Below are positions 53,520 to 57,720 of a stretch of DNA of 57,720 bases, piece after piece. Location of the stretch: the IMG/VR virus record IMGVR_UViG_3300009181_000083, positions 1-57,720 of that record. One strand, 5' to 3'. The DNA comes from a virus. How positions within the stretch are numbered: position 1 is the stretch's first letter; each line of letters begins with the position of its first letter. A program made the translations under genes and the position numbers. Below the pieces are notes generated by a model. That model was not told the DNA's origin. It saw only the letters and a program-made list of their open reading frames with translations, and searched no databases.

Positions 53520-53801
53520 TTATTTTAATGTAATTTTTATAGAATTAAAGCTGCTTTCAACGCCTCTGACGGTATCATTTCCGGCGTCTAGAATCTTTTT
53601 TCTAATGTGGTTATATTTATCAATGCTGAAGTAATCTATATTTTTTACAAATTCTTTGGAAGATTGAGCTTCCATTTTCCTCAACATGAGTTCGTGCTCT
53701 AATTTTAAATCATCAATTATTTCAAAATACTTCTTATATAAAGAAACGATATTTCTATTTAATTGAAACGCCAAAAATTCTTTTAACTTATCTTCTTCCA
53801 T
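53520..53801 (-). CDS. Small helical tail-operon protein, 93 aa
   Basis: Mostly helical and charged (KLKEFLAFQLNRNIVSLYKKY, then LEHELMLRKMEAQ), without recognised motifs. It is the first gene after the terminator and opens the chaperone/tape measure unit. The ATG has GTAGGATT directly before it, the same octamer as before the tape measure. It could be an assembly cofactor; no evidence beyond position. Confidence 0.5.
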   Translation of the reverse strand: MEEDKLKEFLAFQLNRNIVSLYKKYFEIIDDLKLEHELMLRKMEAQSSKEFVKNIDYFSIDKYNHIRKKILDAGNDTVRGVESSFNSIKITLK

Positions 53802-53840
53802 AATCCTACTTTATTATATAATAAAAATTATAAAAGGACT
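53802..53840 (-). promoter_or_regulatory. Promoter-like leader with SD-occluding stem
   Basis: On the minus strand this follows the terminator: AGTCCT (53835-53840), two overlapping A/T-rich TATAAT-like hexamers, TAATAAAG, then GTAGGATT next to the ATG. AGUCCU pairs with AGGAUU (6-7 base pairs), as in the tape measure leader. It likely restarts transcription after the tail tube gene, possibly with translational control. Confidence 0.4.
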
Positions 53841-53844
53841 AAAA

Positions 53845-53880
53845 AAATAAAAAAACCCCCGTTTTTAGGCGGGGGTCTGA
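53845..53880 (-). terminator. Rho-independent terminator after the tail tube gene
   Basis: On the minus strand ACCCCCG (53870-53876) and CGGGGGT (53855-53861) form a 7-base-pair stem with an 8-base loop, followed by TTTTTTTATTTTTT. On the plus strand the stem is followed by TCTGA, so only minus-strand transcripts are terminated. It ends the tail tube transcript. Confidence 0.93.
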
Positions 53881-53905
53881 AATATTTCGGAATAAATATT
53901 AGCTA

Positions 53906-54961
53906 TTATGAAGTAGAAATGAATAATCCAGAATCTTTACCGGCTTGAGCAGATAATTCTATTGTGATTGATTTGTTTGGGCCAATAGAAGAAGTCGTGT
54001 TTTGAGAATTTAATTTAGCTCCTTTTATAGCGATAATTGCGGTAACAGCTGATCCAGCATTAGTAGGGTTACCTACTAAGGTTAGCTGACAAGTATACTT
54101 AGCATTATCTCCAGTTGCCCCCATTAGAGAAAGCAACGAGCTGAGACCGCCTGACGAAAACTGTTCTCCGACTATGGCAGTAACGGACATCGTACACATA
54201 ATTGGGAAAGTCAGCTCTCTGCTGAATGCAAAAGATTGACCTAATTTTCGGATCGGCTCACGGGAAAGAGTAACCGCCACAGTCGCGCTTTGAAATTTCA
54301 AATCAAGTTCTGAAAATCCAGCTATTGGAGTGTTGTCGTTCTGAAGAGCTCCCAGTAGGACAGTCACATTCCCAGGTCTAACGGCAGCGATTTGCCCGGT
54401 ATTATATATTGCAGCAACCCCGGCTGAAGTGTCAGTCAGAGCAGCGCCACCAGTAGAAATAGATGGATTACTAAAACCAGTCGCAAATCTAATATTCTGA
54501 CCCTCAAAAGCGCAAGATACAGTAGGAATCGCTCCCACAGCAGCTTCCAAAGACCAAGAAGATAGAAAACTATTCCCAATCCCAATTACCCCATCGTAAC
54601 CACTAGTGTTGTTTGCGTCTGTTCCGACAGCTGCTGTTGCTATGAAAATATTTTTCTCGGCATCGGCTGTGGTTCCGCTGGCTATATTAGATAAGGCGTG
54701 AAAGCTTGTGCTCGCCAAGAGCCCCAGAGAGCCTTCATTAGTAAGGCTGGGGTCAAAATAATAAGACATATCAACAGAAACGGTTGGCTCTCTAAGAATT
54801 AATCTTTCGAGCGAAGCTAGTTCCCCAAATTGATTGATATCCGTTCTCTCGATTGCAAAATTATAATTGCAACTTTGAATCCTTCTCAAATGGACGGGTG
54901 TTGAAGCGATGGGACCAACGAAAACGGCCTCACTTTGGTAAATTACTCTATTTCTTGGCAT
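53906..54961 (-). CDS. Major tail tube protein, 351 aa
   Basis: N-terminus MPRNRVIYQSEAVFVGPI then RIQSCNYNFAIERTDINQFG and LILREPTVSVDMSYYFDP (about 25-70). This is the tail tube pattern of a 'RIQSxNYxFxxxRTDVNQFGxLAxxxRxxLxxPTVxxxFSYY' opening as I recall it from related phages. The remainder is glycine-, serine- and threonine-rich beta sheet with a central inserted domain. It forms the stacked rings through which DNA passes. AAGGAA lies nine bases before the ATG. It is set off by a 58-base gap upstream and a strong terminator downstream, as expected for a highly expressed structural gene. Confidence 0.8.
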   Translation of the reverse strand: MPRNRVIYQSEAVFVGPIASTPVHLRRIQSCNYNFAIERTDINQFGELASLERLILREPTVSVDMSYYFDPSLTNEGSLGLLASTSFHALSNIASGTTADAEKNIFIATAAVGTDANNTSGYDGVIGIGNSFLSSWSLEAAVGAIPTVSCAFEGQNIRFATGFSNPSISTGGAALTDTSAGVAAIYNTGQIAAVRPGNVTVLLGALQNDNTPIAGFSELDLKFQSATVAVTLSREPIRKLGQSFAFSRELTFPIMCTMSVTAIVGEQFSSGGLSSLLSLMGATGDNAKYTCQLTLVGNPTNAGSAVTAIIAIKGAKLNSQNTTSSIGPNKSITIELSAQAGKDSGLFISTS

Positions 54962-55019
54962 ATTTTATTCCTTTTTATTCTGAATTAGTTTACACTTAAA
55001 AAACGCATTATGGAAATTT
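54962..55019 (-). promoter_or_regulatory. Leader of the tail tube gene with GTGTAAAC box
   Basis: A 58-base gap without a gene. On the minus strand it holds GTGTAAAC (54988-54995), AATTCAGAATAAA, then AAGGAATAAAAT and the ATG. GTGTAA resembles the box in the tape measure leader. No AGTCCT is present. Promoter function is inferred. Confidence 0.35.
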
Positions 55020-55865
55020 TTAATCAGAATGTGGATTTCTGATCGATTCCAATTGAAAATCAGCAAAAGCTGAAAAAACTTTAGGATTTAAATTCACAAA
55101 ATCAGCAGAACTAATTGCCTTAAGTCTTAATATACCTACATCAGCTATATAAATAGATTCTCCAGTTGATATCCCTGAATAGTTATAAGAAGATCCAGTA
55201 TAAGCACTCATAGCGTTCATATTTAGATCACTATTTTTAACTAAATGAAAGAAATCATGCGCGGAGTCTCTCAGGACGCCGCACACGGCATCTAAAGAAA
55301 ACATAGAATTTGCCATGATTATAGTTCTTAATTCTACTTTCGTCATGTCTGTTCCTCCAAAAGCAAAAGGATCATTCATTGAATTATCAAATCTAACAAA
55401 TACAGCCGGATAAGTTATTTCATCAGACTCTAAACCTCTAAGAGTTTGAGGTTTTCTATTTTTATTTTCTATTTTTGTGGTGAATAAAATTGTTTCTTCC
55501 GACTTGTCCGTTAAATAGATATTAAAATCTTTAATTGAATAATTACCGCTAATTGTGTATGCGTTTTTATTAGAGTTAAATATTACCTGCCCGTCTTGAT
55601 GATTTATAGCAACTAACCCGCTTTGGCCTGGAACTATAAAAGTATTATTCAAATATACTCCAGACAATTGCTGAATACCCGAAATGGAAACGTCGTTAAC
55701 GATTTGCTTGTAAGGTGCGGCGTAAGTATAATACCCATCATAAACTCCACTAATTGGATAAAAATTACTAGAAACAGGAGAATGCGCTTCTCCTTTCTTT
55801 AAAATTAAATTATCTAAGAATAGTAAAAAGCTGCTAGTAAGAACATTTTGATAATTTATTTTCAT
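55020..55865 (-). CDS. Virion protein, probable tail terminator or connector, 281 aa
   Basis: Not recognised. It is beta-rich, opening KINYQNVLTSSFLLFLDNLI, with GVYLNNTFIVPG and GLVAINHQDGQVIF (about 75-105). After about 145 there is a more alpha/beta part (NMNAMSAYTGSS). Its place between the gp10-like protein and the tail tube protein suggests a tail terminator or head-tail joining protein. No Shine-Dalgarno at the ATG. Confidence 0.45.
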   Translation of the reverse strand: MKINYQNVLTSSFLLFLDNLILKKGEAHSPVSSNFYPISGVYDGYYTYAAPYKQIVNDVSISGIQQLSGVYLNNTFIVPGQSGLVAINHQDGQVIFNSNKNAYTISGNYSIKDFNIYLTDKSEETILFTTKIENKNRKPQTLRGLESDEITYPAVFVRFDNSMNDPFAFGGTDMTKVELRTIIMANSMFSLDAVCGVLRDSAHDFFHLVKNSDLNMNAMSAYTGSSYNYSGISTGESIYIADVGILRLKAISSADFVNLNPKVFSAFADFQLESIRNPHSD

Positions 55866-55870
55866 GACGT

Positions 55871-56446
55871 TTAAAATGATTGTTTAAAGTCGTTTAATAA
55901 TTGAGACATATATTTTCTATTCTTGAATTGACCACCTCTTATCCCCGCTCTCACTTGGATTCCCTGCCCTGATCTTCCTTTCTTGACGTTCATAAAATAC
56001 TGGAATCCAGAGAGACCGCGCTCCATTCCTTCAACCCAATTTTTAGTGTCCCACTCTAACGAAGCTGCCGAAGAAAAATCTTTTAAATCCGGAACGGTGA
56101 AACTAAAAGTCACCACGCCTAATCTTTTGTTTATGGTAATCCTTCCCTTCATCTTCACTTGACGTTCAAGAACGTCCCTAACCGCTCCGACTGGATTGCT
56201 ACCCTCTGGAATACCTAAAAAGCCATAAAGATTTCCATACCCACCTAAAGTATTACTTACATTTTCTGAGCTTGGATTTCCTACTTCTTGAGTTACAGGA
56301 TGCTCATCAAAATTTTGAAGCAGTTCTTTTTTTAAATTTTCAAATTGATTTCTAACTCCTTGTTGGATTTGCGCTTTAAGCTCTGGAAGATTTAAAATTT
56401 CTTCCAGCATATCTTTTACATTACTTTTCTGAACGAAGGCTGGCAT
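55871..56446 (-). CDS. HK97 gp10-like neck/connector protein, 191 aa
   Basis: Helical N-terminus (DMLEEILNLPELKAQIQQGV), a basic linker, then a compact part with FSAASLEWDTKNWVEGMERG and GRSGQGIQVRAGIRGG. The mix of a long N-terminal helix, a beta-hairpin core and an arginine/glycine C-terminus resembles HK97 gp10-type tail-connector proteins. Position before the tail tube gene agrees. AGAGGGA precedes the ATG. Family is a guess from architecture. Confidence 0.4.
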   Translation of the reverse strand: MPAFVQKSNVKDMLEEILNLPELKAQIQQGVRNQFENLKKELLQNFDEHPVTQEVGNPSSENVSNTLGGYGNLYGFLGIPEGSNPVGAVRDVLERQVKMKGRITINKRLGVVTFSFTVPDLKDFSSAASLEWDTKNWVEGMERGLSGFQYFMNVKKGRSGQGIQVRAGIRGGQFKNRKYMSQLLNDFKQSF

Positions 56447-56447
56447 T

Positions 56448-56891
56448 TTATATGTCCCTCTCTAAATAATAAATAAAATAATTTGGAGAAATGAATCTTC
56501 TTAAAGACTCCGAGCTTACAATTTTAAACATCGTGTCACTAATAGAAATGTTTATAGTTTTTCCGTCATTTTCTATGAAGTCTCTAGCGTCTGACTTTAC
56601 TTTAATCGAAGCCTCGCCGTGCTCAATCCAATTGCCCACTTCTTCTAGTCTATCCTGCTGTTGTCTTTTATCAAAATTTACCATAGCTGAGAAAGTCCCA
56701 GTAATTGGAATATAATTAATATTTGAAATATCAACTTCTTCATCGTAACCAAAAAGTCTTGGTTGATTGATGTTTGTTATTTGGATTTTTGCTTCTTTAT
56801 AAATGATGATATCTTGCTTGAAAGTATCAAACAAAGTATCTAAAGCTGTTGTGAAAACAGCCTTTTGATCGTCATTAAGTAAAGATGCCAT
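56448..56891 (-). CDS. Probable head-closure/stopper-like protein, 147 aa
   Basis: Helical N-terminus (DDQKAVFTTALDTLFDTFKQDI) followed by beta strands: IIIYKEAKIQI, FSAMVNFDKRQQQD, EASIKVKSDARDFI and TINISISDTMFKI. This size and layout match head-completion (SPP1 gp16-like) stopper proteins, which close the portal after packaging. Called by architecture and position only. The start follows the stop of the upstream gene with a GTGTAATA box at the junction. Confidence 0.35.
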   Translation of the reverse strand: MASLLNDDQKAVFTTALDTLFDTFKQDIIIYKEAKIQITNINQPRLFGYDEEVDISNINYIPITGTFSAMVNFDKRQQQDRLEEVGNWIEHGEASIKVKSDARDFIENDGKTINISISDTMFKIVSSESLRRFISPNYFIYYLERDI

Positions 56892-56899
56892 AATTAATA

Positions 56900-57199
56900 T
56901 TACACTTCAGGACTAATTGGTTCAGGATTTACAGGAATAAATTCAGTAAATCCTAGAGCTGTTAATATTGTTTCTTTTATGTAGCTATTGTCGTATTCTG
57001 GAGCTGTCGCGGCTGGCCAATTTTGCCATCGGTCTCCGGCTAGATCAACGAAAGTTCTATCGATAGTTATTCCATTAGGGTTGTAAAGAACCACTGAAAA
57101 ATTGACGCCGTTACTCGGGTCAAAAGAATGGAAATCCACAGCTAGTGTTTTAACATTCCGGTCTACTGTTGGGTTTACTGATATATATAACGTATTCAT
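56900..57199 (-). CDS. Small uncharacterised virion-operon protein, 99 aa
   Basis: Begins MNTLYISVNPTVDRNVKTLA, then VNFSVVLYNPNGITID and FVDLAGDRWQNWP; the C-terminus is acidic and proline-rich. A single small beta-barrel is likely. No family recognised. Its position between a fibre-like gene and the connector genes suggests a minor capsid or decoration role. The last two codons (GTG TAA) form part of the GTGTAATA box. Confidence 0.45.
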   Translation of the reverse strand: MNTLYISVNPTVDRNVKTLAVDFHSFDPSNGVNFSVVLYNPNGITIDRTFVDLAGDRWQNWPAATAPEYDNSYIKETILTALGFTEFIPVNPEPISPEV

Positions 57200-57206
57200 G
57201 TTTTTT

Positions 57207-57720
57207 TTAAATTTCTATTTGAATTTTTGGCACGTCTTTTCTTTCTCCGAAAACGTGATAGTAATAATTCATTTTTTCTAAAGCTTCTCCAGCAACTATT
57301 ACACCTGAGCAATTGATTTCTTGAACGAAAAGATTCTGAGAATTTCCAATCGGAGTTATTGACGCAGTAATAGAATTCAAATCAACTAAATAATTCCAAT
57401 AATCAGGAAAATTAATAAAATTAGAATTAGACATTTTGCCGCGAATGTAGACGGAATGTTCTGGGCCTTCTAATACTCCATATTGGAGTTTCTTTCCTAT
57501 TTTAATTGGGTGGTCGATTAGAAATGATTTTGTGGCCGCCGACAAGTGATTCGTGACGGTTAAATTTTGAGCAACGATCAAGTTGCCGTCAGTCTTGACA
57601 GTGGAACTAGCGCTCCTGTATAAGTTAGCTCCAGAATCGTTTCCGAAAGCCAACCCACTTGCCGCTATCGTCGAAGAACCAGTTCCAACCGTTAAAAGAG
57701 CAGTGCTAGTAGCCGTTCCA
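57207..57720 (-). CDS. Fibre-like structural protein, C-terminal part (5' end outside window)
   Basis: The reading frame stays open to the right edge, so a TTG start at 57653 is unlikely and the gene is partial. The upstream residues read GTGSSTIAASGLAFGNDSG, a glycine-rich repeat typical of trimeric fibres. The C-terminal domain (about 120 residues, FLIDHPIKIGKKLQYG, LEGPEHSVYIRGK, then YYYHVFGERKDVPK) is a domain I recall at the C-terminus of many phage fibre and capsid-decorating proteins. It lies just upstream of the connector genes in transcription order. Function: virion fibre or appendage. Confidence 0.65.
   Translation of the reverse strand, partial: GTATSTALLTVGTGSSTIAASGLAFGNDSGANLYRSASSTVKTDGNLIVAQNLTVTNHLSAATKSFLIDHPIKIGKKLQYGVLEGPEHSVYIRGKMSNSNFINFPDYWNYLVDLNSITASITPIGNSQNLFVQEINCSGVIVAGEALEKMNYYYHVFGERKDVPKIQIEI

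Noticed and set aside
57207-57653. A complete 148-residue protein starting at TTG 57653
   Set aside because: The frame is open from 57653 to the window edge with fibre-like residues, so the gene is cut by the edge.
1-57720. tRNA genes, CRISPR arrays, insertion sequences or attachment sites
   Set aside because: Gaps between genes are nearly all below 60 bases, the largest is about 104 bases (53802-53905) and holds the terminator and leader; no cloverleaf, spaced repeat or transposase was seen.

Overview
This window is part of the genome of a tailed double-stranded DNA bacteriophage (Caudoviricetes), AT-rich and almost wholly coding. It has two opposed blocks: a plus-strand replication block (1-12427) and a minus-strand virion block (12428-57720). 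They converge at a shared TGATCA, where the two stop codons lie back to back. I see no tRNA, rRNA, CRISPR array, insertion sequence, integrase, terminase, capsid or lysis gene here. Head genes probably lie beyond the right edge. The host cannot be named from sequence alone. Most early start codons lack a Shine-Dalgarno sequence.

Plus block, left to right: the C-terminus of a probable RecA/UvsX-like recombinase, a small Vsr/DUF559-like nuclease, a DnaB-type helicase, a DnaG/TOPRIM primase without zinc cysteines, a RecB/Cas4-like nuclease, a DNA polymerase III alpha subunit split into a PHP gene and a polymerase gene with a DEDDh proofreading exonuclease gene between them, a probable ssDNA-binding protein, two sugar-transferase genes, and a possible single-strand annealing protein. 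Most overlap as ATGA or similar, so this is a translationally coupled replisome operon. Only three of its genes have a real upstream gap (4104, 8082 and 11720), and each has a TTGAC box 34-39 bases before its ATG.

Minus block, in transcription order from the right edge: the end of a fibre-like protein, four small head-tail connector candidates, the tail tube protein, a rho-independent terminator, a probable tail-assembly chaperone set, and a 3198-residue tape measure protein. Two related distal-tail-like proteins follow, then a LamG-like protein, a 1200-residue hub-like protein, several baseplate or fibre proteins including a 3094-residue giant, and a small zinc-ribbon protein. By the usual rule of about 0.15 nm per residue, the tape measure predicts a tail near 0.48 micrometre.

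The most unusual features are: (1) the PHP / exonuclease / polymerase gene split; (2) an ATP-grasp-like domain inside the tape measure protein, which also carries about ten scattered GFIPNF-type motifs that bound short modules; (3) a glycosyltransferase gene carrying what looks like the N-terminal half of a second, GT9-like enzyme, with the other half in the next gene; (4) a shared leader in front of two late transcription units, in which AGUCCU can pair with the GUAGGAUU ribosome-binding site.
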